54,933 nucleotides of DNA from JALZVT01 sp039029135 (GCA_039029135.1 JBCCGT010000029.1:1-54933), one strand, 5' to 3'. Shown: positions 27,158 to 36,131, counted from the first letter of the stretch. Notes: generated by a model not told the origin, from the sequence alone. A program made the numbers and translations.

Positions 27158-28627
27158 CTATCCGGCGCTGTACTTCAGATCCAGCTCACGCGCCGCTTTG
27201 ACATCGTCCAGTCGCCGCACGGCCGTCGTGTAGGGCGCCTGGGTCACCGTCTCGGGGCTCTCGCGCGCCTCCTCGCGGACGCGGACCAGCGCATCGATGT
27301 AGCCGTCGAGCTCGGCCTTGGTTTCGGTCTCGGTCGGCTCGATCAGAAAACACTCGGGGATCAGCAGCGGAAAGTAGGTCGTCGGCGAATGCACGCCATA
27401 GTCCAAGAGCCGCTTCGCCATGTCCATCGCGTTGACGCCGAGGTGCTTGGCCTCGTGGGCATAGCTGATGATGAATTCGTGACTGGCACGGCGCTCGGGA
27501 TACGCCAGCGTGAAGCCCGCGTCCTTGAGCCGCGCCGCCATGTAGTTTGCGTTCAGCGTTGCGTACTCCGATACCCGGCGCACGCCTTCGCGGCCCAGCA
27601 GCAGAGAGTACGCGAGCGCCCTGACCAGGATCCCGGCGTTGCCCATGAACGCCGACAGCCGCCCGATCGACTGGGGCAGATCGGCCTCGTCCAGCCAGCG
27701 GTAGCCGCCCGCGTCGTTGCGGCCGGCCATCGGCACGGGCAAGAACGGCAGCAGCCGCTCGCCCACGGCCACCGGACCCGCGCCGGGACCGCCGCCGCCG
27801 TGCGGCGTCGCAAAGGTTTTGTGCAGGTTCATGTGCAGCACGTCGAAACCCATGTCGCCGGGTCGCACCCGACCCATGATCGCGTTCAGGTTCGCACCGT
27901 CGTAGTAGAGGAGTCCGCCGGCGTCGTGAACGACGCTCGCGATCTCCTCGATGCGTCGCTCGAAGACGCCGCAGGTGCTGGGGTTGGTCATCATCAGACC
28001 AGCCGTCTGCGGTCCCACCGCGGCGCGCAGATCGTCGATGTCTACGTCGCCGCTGTCGTCGACCTTCACCTCGCGCACCTGGTAGCCGCACATCACGGCG
28101 GTCGCGGGATTGGTGCCGTGAGCCGCCGTCGGCACGATGATCTCGGTGCGGGCGTCATCGCCGCGACTGCGGTGGTAGGCCCGGATCATTGCGACCCCGG
28201 CGAACTCACCCTGGGCGCCGGCCATGGGCGCGAGGCTGACGCCGCGCATGCCGGTGACGTCGGCGAGGATGTCCTGCAGTTCGTGCAGGCATTGCAGAAT
28301 CCCCTGGCTGCGGGTCTCCCGCGTCAGCGGATGGCGGTTGAGAAAACCGGGCAGGCTGGCCGCGCGATGCGCGCCGCGCGGGTTGTACTTCATCGTGCAG
28401 GACCCCAGCGGATAGAACTGGGTATCGATGGAAAAGTTGCGCTGGGACAGGCGCGTGTAGTGGCGCACGGCCTGCAGTTCCGACACCTCGGGCAGCCCCG
28501 GTTTGGTCGCACGCAGGCTGGAGACCGGCAGCTCGCTGCGCAGCTCAGCGGCGGCGGGCATCTGCGCGCGCGCGTTACGCCCCTCGACGCTGTGTTCGAA
28601 AATCGTCGGTTCGCTAGTCTGCATCAC
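27158..28627 (-). CDS. gcvPB: Glycine dehydrogenase (decarboxylating) subunit 2
   Basis: The 489-residue catalytic half of the two-subunit P-protein, which decarboxylates glycine with pyridoxal phosphate and passes the aminomethyl group to GcvH. The cofactor lysine is Lys270 in HMNLHKTFATPHGGGGPG. Other landmarks are SCTMKYNPR and EFAGVAMIRAYHRSRGD near the N-terminus and THPTTYFPLL-like HSPTTYFPLLIPE at the C-terminal end. It overlaps gcvPA by four bases and ends the gcv cluster. Length is that of bacterial gcvPB; the fused GcvP of E. coli is about twice this. Confidence 0.96.
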   Translation of the reverse strand: MMQTSEPTIFEHSVEGRNARAQMPAAAELRSELPVSSLRATKPGLPEVSELQAVRHYTRLSQRNFSIDTQFYPLGSCTMKYNPRGAHRAASLPGFLNRHPLTRETRSQGILQCLHELQDILADVTGMRGVSLAPMAGAQGEFAGVAMIRAYHRSRGDDARTEIIVPTAAHGTNPATAVMCGYQVREVKVDDSGDVDIDDLRAAVGPQTAGLMMTNPSTCGVFERRIEEIASVVHDAGGLLYYDGANLNAIMGRVRPGDMGFDVLHMNLHKTFATPHGGGGPGAGPVAVGERLLPFLPVPMAGRNDAGGYRWLDEADLPQSIGRLSAFMGNAGILVRALAYSLLLGREGVRRVSEYATLNANYMAARLKDAGFTLAYPERRASHEFIISYAHEAKHLGVNAMDMAKRLLDYGVHSPTTYFPLLIPECFLIEPTETETKAELDGYIDALVRVREEARESPETVTQAPYTTAVRRLDDVKAARELDLKYSAG

Positions 28628-29976
28628 TCGCCTCCCTCGCCGAGCACATCGGCAAGCGCCGCGGCGTAGCGTTCGATCTCTTCACGCGTGCGCTTTTCGG
28701 TCGCGCAGACCAACAGGGCATCCTGCATGTCCGGGAAAAAATCTCCGAGCGGCAGGCCAGCGACGATGTCCCGTTCGAGCAGCGCGTCCGCGACGCCCTC
28801 AGCGGCGCGCGGCAGACGGATGACACACTCGTTGAAAAAGGGCGCGCTGAACACGCGGCTGACACCGGCCACGCCGGTCAGCGCGTCGATGAGTTCGAGC
28901 GTGTTGTGGTGGGACTGCGCGGCGACGCGCTGCAGACCGACGTTACCGAGCAGGCTGAGATAGATCGTTCCGGCCGTCACCAACAGGCCCTGGTTGGTGC
29001 AAATGTTGGAGGTCGCCTTGGCGCGACGGATGTGCTGCTCGCGCGCCTGCAACGTCAGGGTGTAGCCGACACGACCGTCGACGTCTTCTGTGCGGCCGAT
29101 GATGCGTCCTGGCAGCTGACGCACCAGCTTGTCGGTCGTGCACATGAAACCGAACGACGGGCCGCCGGACGCCATCGGGATGCCGAATGGCTGACCATCG
29201 CCGCAAACGATGTCCGCACCCCACTCGCCGGGCGGCGTCAGCAGCGCGAGCGACAGCGGATTGACCACCGCGATAACGAGCATGCCGTGTTCGTGGGCCC
29301 AGTCGGCAAGGGTTGCAGCGTCCTCCAGCGTGCCAAAGAAGTTGGGCTGCTGGATGATTAACGCCGCCGCGTCGACCTCGGCGCCAAGCGCGGCGTGGTC
29401 GATACGGCCGTCCGCGGCGCGCGGCAGCACGTCGATCTCGATGCCCTGATTGACGACAATATCGCGCGCGGCGCGACGATACAGCGGGTGCACGTTTTCC
29501 GGCACGAGTACGCGCTTGCTGCGCGCCTTTCGATTCGCGCGCACGGCCATCAGGATGGATTCCGCCAGACCCGAGGCGCCGTCGTAGACCGACGCGTTCG
29601 AGACGGCCATCCCGGTCAGGTTGGCCATCATCGTCTGATATTCGTAGATGAGCTGCAGCGTGCCCTGACTGGCTTCTGCCTGATAGGGCGTGTAGGCGGT
29701 CATGAACTCACCGCGGGTCGTGATGTCCCAAACGGCCGCCGGGATGTGATGGTCGTAGCAGCCCGCGCCCAGAAAACAGGGGCCGGTGACGTCTTTCGCC
29801 GCCCGCTCGCCAAGGGTCGCGAGCATGGTCATCTCGGGCACGCCCGACGGCACTCCGGTCAGGCCGTCGACCTGGAGACTCACAGGGATTTCGTCGAAGA
29901 GTTCATCGAGGGTCGCCGCGCCAACGGCGTCGAGCATGGCCCGCGTCTCCGCAGGCGTGTGGGGAATATAGGGCAC
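28624..29976 (-). CDS. gcvPA: Glycine dehydrogenase (decarboxylating) subunit 1
   Basis: The 450-residue alpha subunit of the split P-protein. It begins MPYIPHTPAETRAMLDAVG and keeps the segments FLGAGCYDHHIPA, YTPYQAEASQGTLQLIYEYQ and GDGQPFGIPMASGGPSFGF. It has the aminotransferase fold but not the cofactor lysine, which is on GcvPB. The stop overlaps the gcvPB start by four bases, so the subunits are translationally coupled. About 90 bases separate it from gcvH upstream. Confidence 0.96.
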   Translation of the reverse strand: MPYIPHTPAETRAMLDAVGAATLDELFDEIPVSLQVDGLTGVPSGVPEMTMLATLGERAAKDVTGPCFLGAGCYDHHIPAAVWDITTRGEFMTAYTPYQAEASQGTLQLIYEYQTMMANLTGMAVSNASVYDGASGLAESILMAVRANRKARSKRVLVPENVHPLYRRAARDIVVNQGIEIDVLPRAADGRIDHAALGAEVDAAALIIQQPNFFGTLEDAATLADWAHEHGMLVIAVVNPLSLALLTPPGEWGADIVCGDGQPFGIPMASGGPSFGFMCTTDKLVRQLPGRIIGRTEDVDGRVGYTLTLQAREQHIRRAKATSNICTNQGLLVTAGTIYLSLLGNVGLQRVAAQSHHNTLELIDALTGVAGVSRVFSAPFFNECVIRLPRAAEGVADALLERDIVAGLPLGDFFPDMQDALLVCATEKRTREEIERYAAALADVLGEGGE

Positions 29977-30068
29977 GGGTCAGTCCGTTGCGGCAATTCG
30001 CCCGCTGGGGCGAGGGTTAATGGTTGGGATAGCCAGCCTGAATGGGGTCGGCGCTGGCGAAGGTGTTC

Positions 30069-30464
30069 CTAGTGATCTTCTTCCTCAATGACCTCGGCGT
30101 AACCGGCGGCATCCAGCAGCTCATCGGCTTCGTTCGCGTCGAGCGGCTGCAGCCTGAAAAACCAGCCGTCGCCGTAGGGGTCGCCGTTGACCTTCTCGGG
30201 TTCGGTATCGAGGTCCTCGTTGATCGCAATGACCGTGCCGCTGATCGGCGCATAGATGTCCGATGCCGCCTTCACGGACTCGACCACGCCAGCCTCGTCG
30301 CCGGCCGTCACCGTCGAATCGACTTCGGGTAACTCGACGAACACGACGTCGCCCAGCGCGTCCTGAGCGTGGTCCGTGATGCCCACGGTGACGGAGCCGT
30401 CTTCTTCGACGCGCGCCCACTCGTGGGTGGCCGCATAGCGCAATTCGGTAGGCAGGTCGCTCAT
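30069..30464 (-). CDS. gcvH: Glycine cleavage system H protein
   Basis: A 131-residue lipoyl carrier that shuttles the aminomethyl group between P, T and L proteins. The ATG at 30464 (MSDLPTELRYAATHEW) is preferred; two codons upstream is only a TTG. The lipoylated residue is Lys65 in ESVKAASDIYAP. The acidic C-terminus with EADELLDAAGY is typical. It lies between gcvT and gcvPA on the same strand. The L protein (dihydrolipoamide dehydrogenase) is not in the window. Confidence 0.95.
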   Translation of the reverse strand: MSDLPTELRYAATHEWARVEEDGSVTVGITDHAQDALGDVVFVELPEVDSTVTAGDEAGVVESVKAASDIYAPISGTVIAINEDLDTEPEKVNGDPYGDGWFFRLQPLDANEADELLDAAGYAEVIEEEDH

Positions 30465-30524
30465 GGTCAATCGCTCGAAACTAAAACTGTGCTGGATCCG
30501 GGGTTTTCTGCGAGTCGGGCCGCA

Positions 30525-31613
30525 TCACAGCGGCTGGTACACCGTGTCTCCGCGTCGCACGAACGGCAGGCTGACGAGCGTGACGGCGAGCTCGCGCCCG
30601 CGAATCGTTACCCGGGCTTCGCCGCGGGCGGCCGAGGGCACCCGCGCAAAGGCGATACTGTACCCCAGCGACGGCGCGAACGCGCCACTGGTAAGCACGC
30701 CCGGTCCCGCGTTCGTCTCGATTTCCTGGCCCGCGCGCAGCACGCCGCGCTCCCGCAGTACCACGCCAACGAGCAGCGCATGATCGCCGTCGTCGCGTAC
30801 CGCGGTGACGGACGCGCGGCCGATGAAGTCGCGGGCTCCCGGCTGCCAGCTAATCGTCCAGCCGAGATTCGCTGCAAGCGGGCTGACCGCGTCGTCCATG
30901 TCCTGGCCATAGAGATTCAATCCGGCTTCTAGCCGCAGCGTGTCGCGCGCCGCGAGGCCGATCAGCGGCACGCCGGCGGCCTCCAGCGCGGCGCTCACCT
31001 CCACCGCGGCGGCGTTGGGCAGAATCAGCTCGACGCCGTCCTCGCCGGTGTAGCCGGTGCGGGCGGCCATGATCTCGTCGGCCTCGAGAAATCGAAACGG
31101 GCGCAGCTCGCTGACGCCAGCCAGCGCCGGCAGCGCCTCCGCCGCGCGTTCGAGCGCCCGCGGTCCCTGCACAGCGACGATCGCAAGATCCTGGCGCTCG
31201 GCGATCTCTGCGTCCGCCGTGAGGTGGCGCTGCAGCCAGGGGATCACCTTGTCGCGGGTGCCCGCATTCACCACCAGTCGGTAGCCGCCGGTGCGGCGAT
31301 AGACGATCAGATCATCGACCACGCCGCCCGCTTCGTTGAGTAGCGCACCGTAGAGCGCCCGCCCCGGGGCTTTCAGCTTGGCGACGTCATTGGCAACCAG
31401 CCCGCGCAGGTAGTCGGTGGCTCCCGCGCCCGTCACATCGACGACGGTCATGTGCGAAACGTCGAACTGGCCCGCGTCCGCGCGCACCTGCTTGTGCTCT
31501 TCGATCTGCGAGCCGTAGTTGAGCGGCATCGACCAGCCCGCGAAGTCCACCATCTTGCCGCCCGCGGCGACGTGACGGTCATGCAGTGGGGTCTTTTTCA
31601 AGCTTGCGTTCAA
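30525..31613 (-). CDS. gcvT: Glycine cleavage system T protein (aminomethyltransferase)
   Basis: A 362-residue tetrahydrofolate-dependent aminomethyltransferase that releases ammonia and makes 5,10-methylene-tetrahydrofolate. Landmarks are MVDFAGWSMPLNYGSQIEEH, FDVSHMTVVDVTG, ARTGYTGEDGVELI and RDTLRLEAGLNLYGQDMDD, which carry the folate-site residues. It is the first gcv gene and starts only 43 bases after ubiH, too short a gap for a glycine riboswitch. It may therefore be read from the ygfB-pepP-ubiH promoter. One-carbon output would feed folate metabolism alongside fau at 36.3 kb. Confidence 0.95.
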   Translation of the reverse strand: MNASLKKTPLHDRHVAAGGKMVDFAGWSMPLNYGSQIEEHKQVRADAGQFDVSHMTVVDVTGAGATDYLRGLVANDVAKLKAPGRALYGALLNEAGGVVDDLIVYRRTGGYRLVVNAGTRDKVIPWLQRHLTADAEIAERQDLAIVAVQGPRALERAAEALPALAGVSELRPFRFLEADEIMAARTGYTGEDGVELILPNAAAVEVSAALEAAGVPLIGLAARDTLRLEAGLNLYGQDMDDAVSPLAANLGWTISWQPGARDFIGRASVTAVRDDGDHALLVGVVLRERGVLRAGQEIETNAGPGVLTSGAFAPSLGYSIAFARVPSAARGEARVTIRGRELAVTLVSLPFVRRGDTVYQPL

Positions 31614-31656
31614 GGATTCGGAACTCGCTAAGACAGGGTAAACAGAAGCCGTGATT

Positions 31657-32841
31657 CTAGCGGACTCGGGCGAGCAAACCCGTACCCATTGCCTCCGCGG
31701 TCAGCCGGTCGCGCAGCCAATCGCTGCCCGCCAGCGCCCGCACGGCCGCATTGCGGGCCAGCAGCATCGCGGGTGACTGCGGCGCGTAGGCACCCGCCAA
31801 GAAACTCATCGCCGCAACGGCGAGCTGGGATCGCGCCCGGCGCAGGCGCGCGAAGCGGCGCCAGCCGCCGCCATCGAGGGCCGCTGCCAAAGCCGCCACG
31901 TCCTCGAAACCGAGGTTCACCCCCTGTCCGGCCAGCGGGTGGATGACGCGGGCGGCGTCGCCGATCAGCGCGACCCCTTCCGCGGGCTGAAAATCTGCCG
32001 CCACGCCCTGGCGTAGCGGAAAGCACACGGGATTTAGGTGGCGCAGCGTGCGGCCCAGCCGCTGATCGGTCGCGAGATCGAAGCGCGCCGCGAAATCCTC
32101 AGGCGCAAGCCGCGCAAGCGCCGCCGCGTCCTCGTGCGGCAGGCTCCAGACCACCGAGACCGTGCGCGCCGGCGCGAGCGGCAGCAGGGCGAGCGGCCCG
32201 CCGGCCAGGAAACGCTGATACGCCACACTCTCGTGGGGGCGTTCCAATTCGGCTGCGAAGGCCAGCGCGCTGTGCCCCGTGTCCTGCAGCTTCAGGGGCA
32301 CGTCGAACGCCGCGCGCACGGCGGAGTTGGCGCCGTCGGCGCCGATCAGCAGACCGGCCTGGACGGGATCGGCGTCGACGAGGTCGATGCGCCAGGGCGG
32401 GCCTTCGGGGACAACCCGCTCGACCGCCGCAACAACGCGCTCGACGCCAGCGGCGGCGAGCCGCTCCCAGAGCGCGAGGCGCCAGGGCCCGACCTCCGTC
32501 AGGTAGGCCAGCCGGGCGGTCGATTCATCTGACCCCGCCTCTCGCGTTTCCCGCGCCTGCAACTCGAAGGGCAACACCGCGGTGCCGCGCTCTTCCCAAA
32601 CTTCGATGGCGCGCACGCCGGTCGCGACCGCAGGCCAGGCGTTGAGATCGACAAGCTGGCGGCGGCTGGCCGGCGTCAGGGCGACGGTGCGTGCATCGAC
32701 GCCCAGCTCGTTTGCCACCGTTGCTGGAGCGCTGCGTTCGAGCAGCGCAACGCTCAAACCCCGGGCCCGCAGCGTCAGCGCGGCGACGCAGCCGACGGGA
32801 CCGCCGCCAACCACAACGGCGTCAAACGGGCGCGCGGCCAA
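31657..32841 (-). CDS. ubiH: UbiH-type FAD-dependent ubiquinone hydroxylase
   Basis: A 394-residue flavin monooxygenase of the UbiH/VisC family, used in ring hydroxylation during ubiquinone synthesis. It has the N-terminal dinucleotide-binding VVVGGGPVGCVAALTL and the flavin motif GVALIGDAARVIHPLAGQG near residue 285. The start is TTG one base after the pepP stop, supported by AGGAAG eight bases upstream. Position after pepP and ygfB matches the classical ubiH order, so I prefer UbiH over UbiI or UbiF, but sequence alone does not fix the ring position. Confidence 0.9.
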   Translation of the reverse strand: MAARPFDAVVVGGGPVGCVAALTLRARGLSVALLERSAPATVANELGVDARTVALTPASRRQLVDLNAWPAVATGVRAIEVWEERGTAVLPFELQARETREAGSDESTARLAYLTEVGPWRLALWERLAAAGVERVVAAVERVVPEGPPWRIDLVDADPVQAGLLIGADGANSAVRAAFDVPLKLQDTGHSALAFAAELERPHESVAYQRFLAGGPLALLPLAPARTVSVVWSLPHEDAAALARLAPEDFAARFDLATDQRLGRTLRHLNPVCFPLRQGVAADFQPAEGVALIGDAARVIHPLAGQGVNLGFEDVAALAAALDGGGWRRFARLRRARSQLAVAAMSFLAGAYAPQSPAMLLARNAAVRALAGSDWLRDRLTAEAMGTGLLARVR

Positions 32842-32842
32842 G

Positions 32843-34201
32843 CTAGAGCTTCCTGCGCATCATGCGCTGCACGTCGGCGGGTCGCTTGGGCGCCGCCTCG
32901 GACAGCACCCGCCGACCAAACTTTTCCACGACCACATCGTCTTCGATACGAACGGCCATGCCCCGCCAGCGCGCGGCCACGCCGGGCTCGTCTTTCGCGA
33001 CATAGACGCCCGGCTCGATGGTCAGCACCATGCCGGCCTCCAGCTCGCGCCAGGCACCATCCACGCGATAGTCGCCGACGTCGTGCACATCCAGGCCCAG
33101 CCAGTGGGAGATGCGGGTGGGACAGAAGCGCGCGTCGCTGTGAGTCTCGAGCGCCTCCGCGAGCGGCACCTTGATGAGCTTCAGCTCGATCAGCCCCTCC
33201 GTGATGACGCGCCGAGCGACCCGCTGCGGCGCGTCGAAGTCCGCACCCGCGCTGACCGCCTCGATCGCGGCCTCCTGGGCGGCCAACACGACTTCGTACA
33301 GCGCCTGCTGGTCCGCCGAGAAGCGACCCGATGCTGGCATCGTCCGGGTGATGTCCGCCGCGTAGTTGCCGTACTCGCAGCCCGCATCGATCAGCACCAA
33401 ATCCTTGTCTTTCAGCCGGGCGCGGCTGCCGCGGTAATGCAGGACGCAGGCGTTGGCGCCCGCGCCGACGATGCTGGGATACGCCGGATAGCGTCCGCCC
33501 TGGCGCATGAACTCGTAGACCAGCTCAGCTTCCAGCTCGCCCTCGGTCATGCCGGGGCGACAGGCGCGCATGGCGCGGGCGTGGGCGTCGGCGCTGATGT
33601 CGGCCGCGCGCTGCATGAGGCGCAGCTCCGCCGCCGACTTCACCAGACGCTGTTCGTGCAGCAGATGCTGCAGGGCAGAGAAGTCGCCCGGGGGCGCGTC
33701 CGCGCCGGCAGCTGCGCGCATGCGCTGCACCCAGCCGAGCAGGCGCGCATCGAACTCCGGATGTTCACCCAGCGTGACATAGATGCGACTGCGGCCTTCC
33801 AGCAGCCCCGGCAGGATGTCGCTCATGTCCGCGCTGGGGAACGCATCGTCGAGCCCGAGGCTCGCCACCGCCTGTTCTGGCCCCAGCGTCGCGCCCTCCC
33901 AGCGCTCGCGCTGGGCGTCGCGCTCGGCGCAGAACAGTATGACCTCGCCGTGCTGGCGCCCTGGCGCCAGCACCAGCACAGCGTCCGGCTCCTCGAAACC
34001 GGTGAGGTAATAGAAGTCGCTGTCCTGGCGGAAGGGATAGTCGGTCGCGCGCGTGCGCTGACGATTGCTGCCGGCGGGCACAAGCGCGATGGAACCCGGC
34101 GCCATCAGCGCCGTCAGTCGCGCCCTGCGACGACGATACTCCGCCAGCGCGACCCGCGGCGATTCCGCGCCGGCCGAGCGTGCCCTTGCGTTCAACAGCA
34201 T
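32843..34201 (-). CDS. pepP: Xaa-Pro aminopeptidase P (PepP)
   Basis: A 452-residue manganese aminopeptidase that removes N-terminal residues before proline. The N-terminal creatinase-like domain includes YPFRQDSDFYYLTGFEEPDA. The pita-bread catalytic domain keeps all five metal ligands: the aspartates in VLIDAGCEYGNYAADITRT, the histidine in SHWLGLDVHDVG, and the glutamates in LTIEPGVYV and VRIEDDVVV. It lies between ygfB and ubiH as in E. coli, 15 bases after ygfB and one base before the ubiH start. Confidence 0.96.
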   Translation of the reverse strand: MLLNARARSAGAESPRVALAEYRRRRARLTALMAPGSIALVPAGSNRQRTRATDYPFRQDSDFYYLTGFEEPDAVLVLAPGRQHGEVILFCAERDAQRERWEGATLGPEQAVASLGLDDAFPSADMSDILPGLLEGRSRIYVTLGEHPEFDARLLGWVQRMRAAAGADAPPGDFSALQHLLHEQRLVKSAAELRLMQRAADISADAHARAMRACRPGMTEGELEAELVYEFMRQGGRYPAYPSIVGAGANACVLHYRGSRARLKDKDLVLIDAGCEYGNYAADITRTMPASGRFSADQQALYEVVLAAQEAAIEAVSAGADFDAPQRVARRVITEGLIELKLIKVPLAEALETHSDARFCPTRISHWLGLDVHDVGDYRVDGAWRELEAGMVLTIEPGVYVAKDEPGVAARWRGMAVRIEDDVVVEKFGRRVLSEAAPKRPADVQRMMRRKL

Positions 34202-34216
34202 CGCCGGTGCCCGGCG

Positions 34217-34807
34217 TCAGTGCACAACCGCCGGGCCGGCGGCGGGCGCCTCGACCTCGGCGGCCAGCAGCATGACAGCCACCCGAGCAAACTCGAACAG
34301 CTCGTGAAAGTCGCGCTCGTTGTCTTCATCGTCGCCGAGGTCCATGTCCGCGGCGGCGATCGCGGCCAGATCGCTGACGATCTCTCGCGGCTTCTCTTCG
34401 AGCGACCGAGGGGCGCGCAGGCGGGTGTAGCCGGCCAGGAAGCTTGCGCACCACTGGGCCAGGGCATCGCCGCGCTCGGCCACGGTCGCATCAAGGTTCA
34501 TCAATAGGGGCTCGAACGCCATGTCGGGGTCGCCGAGTTGGGTGGCGCAGGCCCGCCACAGCTCTGCGGCGGCGTTCTGATCAGTGAGCGCTTCCTCACC
34601 GATGAGCCGGATCAGATCGTCCAACGCACCACCGGCCGCGAACAGGCCGCAGGCCGCAGCGTGCAGCTCACCGGGCCCGATCGCCCTGGCCGCCGCGATC
34701 GCGGTGCTGGCGACGGCCGCGGGATCGACGGGCTGCGCGGGCACGCTGCTTGCATCGAGTGCATCAGGTACACCGGCGCCGTCGAGTTCCTCGTCATCTC
34801 TGTTCAT
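34217..34807 (-). CDS. UPF0149 family protein (YgfB-like)
   Basis: A 196-residue all-helical acidic protein of the UPF0149 group. It has the family segments LHAAACGLFAAGGALDDLI, LAQWCASFLAGY (the most conserved one) and DEDNERDFHELFEFARVAVMLLAAE. No catalytic residues are known; YgfB in Pseudomonas has been described as a modulator of transcription of a peptidoglycan amidase, which may not apply here. It is the first gene of the ygfB-pepP-ubiH operon and faces the cell-division genes across a 250-base gap. Confidence 0.9.
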   Translation of the reverse strand: MNRDDEELDGAGVPDALDASSVPAQPVDPAAVASTAIAAARAIGPGELHAAACGLFAAGGALDDLIRLIGEEALTDQNAAAELWRACATQLGDPDMAFEPLLMNLDATVAERGDALAQWCASFLAGYTRLRAPRSLEEKPREIVSDLAAIAAADMDLGDDEDNERDFHELFEFARVAVMLLAAEVEAPAAGPAVVH

Positions 34808-35057
34808 CTGTGACCGTCATTCGTCTGAGACCGTCGTCGGTCTCGTTGCAGCGCCGCAAGCCGCCTACCGAACCCGAGCGCACGGAGCCCGTGCAGCCTT
34901 CGGTGGGTGCGCCGCAGCAGTACGCGGCGCACCATTGATCGGTGAGCAAGTTAGGTGCGCGCGGCCCACCGGAAAAGGCGGCGCCTATCTTATCAAATGA
35001 CTTCACAAGCCCTCCAATTCGCGACAAACTCGGCGCAGTAATGGACCTCATCGCCCT
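34808..35057. other. Divergent promoter region ygfB / TIGR02449-zapA
   Basis: This 250-base gap must hold promoters for the leftward ygfB-pepP-ubiH(-gcv) operon and the rightward zapA pair. I see no clear -10/-35 pair, no glycine-riboswitch-like pair of hairpins and no small gene. Confidence 0.45.
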
Positions 35058-35273
35058 ATGCCCATGGCCGCAGCCAGCGACTTCGCCTCTCTCGAGCGAA
35101 AAATCGAAGAACTGATCGATCTCTGCGACACCCTCGGTCGCGAGAACAAGGCCCTGCGCGCGCAGCAGCGATCTTGGAGCACCGAGCGCGCGAAGCTCAT
35201 CGAGAAGAACGAGCTCGCCAAGTCGCGGGTCGAGTCGATGATCATGCGCCTGAAGTCGCTGGAGCAGGAATAG
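35058..35273 (+). CDS. TIGR02449-type coiled-coil protein (ZapB-like)
   Basis: A 71-residue protein that is almost entirely one coiled coil, with heptad spacing through FASLERKIEELIDLCDTLG and RLKSLEQE. It matches the small TIGR02449 family found beside zapA in gammaproteobacteria and resembles ZapB. A second ATG two codons later is possible. It is followed by zapA after 66 bases. The likely job is bridging or stabilising the Z ring, inferred from position and coiled-coil character. Confidence 0.82.
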   Translation: MPMAAASDFASLERKIEELIDLCDTLGRENKALRAQQRSWSTERAKLIEKNELAKSRVESMIMRLKSLEQE

Positions 35274-35339
35274 CCGGCGACGCACGACTGCGGGGACGTT
35301 CCAAGCGGCCATCGGCACCACAGGAGATCACAGCGCTTC

Positions 35340-35663
35340 ATGAGCAAGCCCGAACAGGACATCACAACCGTCAGCATCCGCATTCTGGATCGCGAATATC
35401 AGGTCAGCTCGCCCGTGGATGAGGTCGACGAGCTGACGGCATCCGCGCGCATTCTCGACGAGCGCATGAGCGAGATTCGCGACTCTGGCAAGGTGTTCGG
35501 CGCTGACCGAATCGCGGTCATGGCCGGCCTGAACCTCAGCCACGAACTGCTGAAGCTGCGCCGCTCAGAGTCCGACAGCCGCAACATCATCGAAGATCGC
35601 GCCGTCGATCTGACGCAGCGCATTTCCGCGGCGCTGGCGGAACACAAGCAGCTCAACCTGTAG
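35340..35663 (+). CDS. zapA: Cell division protein ZapA
   Basis: A 107-residue FtsZ-bundling protein. The N-terminal globular part is TVSIRILDREYQVSSPVDEVDELTASARILDERM and the C-terminal half is the long dimerising coiled coil (DRIAVMAGLNLSHELLKLR onward). AGGAGA lies about twelve bases upstream of the ATG. The order zapA - 6S RNA - fau downstream is conserved across Gammaproteobacteria and supports the call. Confidence 0.93.
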   Translation: MSKPEQDITTVSIRILDREYQVSSPVDEVDELTASARILDERMSEIRDSGKVFGADRIAVMAGLNLSHELLKLRRSESDSRNIIEDRAVDLTQRISAALAEHKQLNL

Positions 35664-35839
35664 ACCCGCAGCAACTGCACCGGCTGCGACACCGCGCCGT
35701 CGAGCAGACGGCTGCGGTCCTCCGGCTCGGCCCGGCAGCGAAACCGCTACGTACCCACCCGCACAATTCCCCCGCCCTTGCAAGGCGATCTCAAGCGAAA
35801 TACCACGACCCAGGTCGCTGTCGGCGCGAGATATTGAGA

Positions 35840-35845
35840 TATAAT
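35840..35845 (+). promoter_or_regulatory. -10 element of the 6S RNA promoter
   Basis: TATAAT at 35840-35845 is a perfect consensus -10 and lies seven bases before the inferred 6S RNA start at 35853. The -35 position (about 35817-35822, GCTGTC) is a poor match, so an activator or other promoter contacts may contribute. Confidence 0.7.
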
Positions 35846-35852
35846 TACTCTC

Positions 35853-36106
35853 GTTCCTGGGGTGTTCGCCAGTTGGTGTCGTCCTTGAGCCGTTATAAAA
35901 AACCCAGGGGGTTACGTCGTTGCGGCCTGTGTGCCAGCCCAAACGACTCGTGTGCCAGGACCGTTCAGGCAAATGCGTACTAACGCGTTAGCCAGAACGA
36001 CTCCCGCCGCGAGACGTCGATTGGGAAGCCTGTGGTTCAGCTCGTGCCTCCGCCTTGAACCACAACGGTTCAGGGCCAGCCAAGCAGCGGCACATCCGGG
36101 AACACA
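35853..36106 (+). ncRNA. ssrS: 6S RNA (ssrS), enlarged
   Basis: The 5' part GTTCCTGGGGTGTTCGCC and the 3' part GGCACATCCGGGAAC pair to form the closing stem of 6S RNA. Between them are the hallmark segments CCTTGAGCCG, ACCCAGGGGG, AAGCCTGTGG and CCTTGAACC facing GGTTCAGGG. It lies between zapA and fau, the standard place. 6S RNA mimics an open promoter and holds the sigma-70 polymerase in stationary phase. At about 254 nt it is longer than the usual 180-190 nt; roughly 70 extra bases lie at about 35928-36020, in the apical part, and include the 12-base palindrome CTAACGCGTTAG (35980-35991). Ends are judged from the stem and the -10 box, so they may be off by a few bases. Confidence 0.82.
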
Positions 36107-36131
36107 ACAGATGCCGTTCGGCGCGCAGGCC

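Noticed and set aside
26960..28669. 569-codon open frame antisense to gcvPB and the sensor kinase
   Set aside because: It crosses two certain genes in antisense and has no recognisable domain or ribosome binding site.
31614..31656. Glycine riboswitch upstream of gcvT
   Set aside because: The gap is only 43 bases, too short for the tandem aptamer, and shows no such hairpins.
32582..34507. 641-codon open frame antisense to pepP, ubiH and ygfB
   Set aside because: Same reason: it is explained by third-position GC bias on the real strand.
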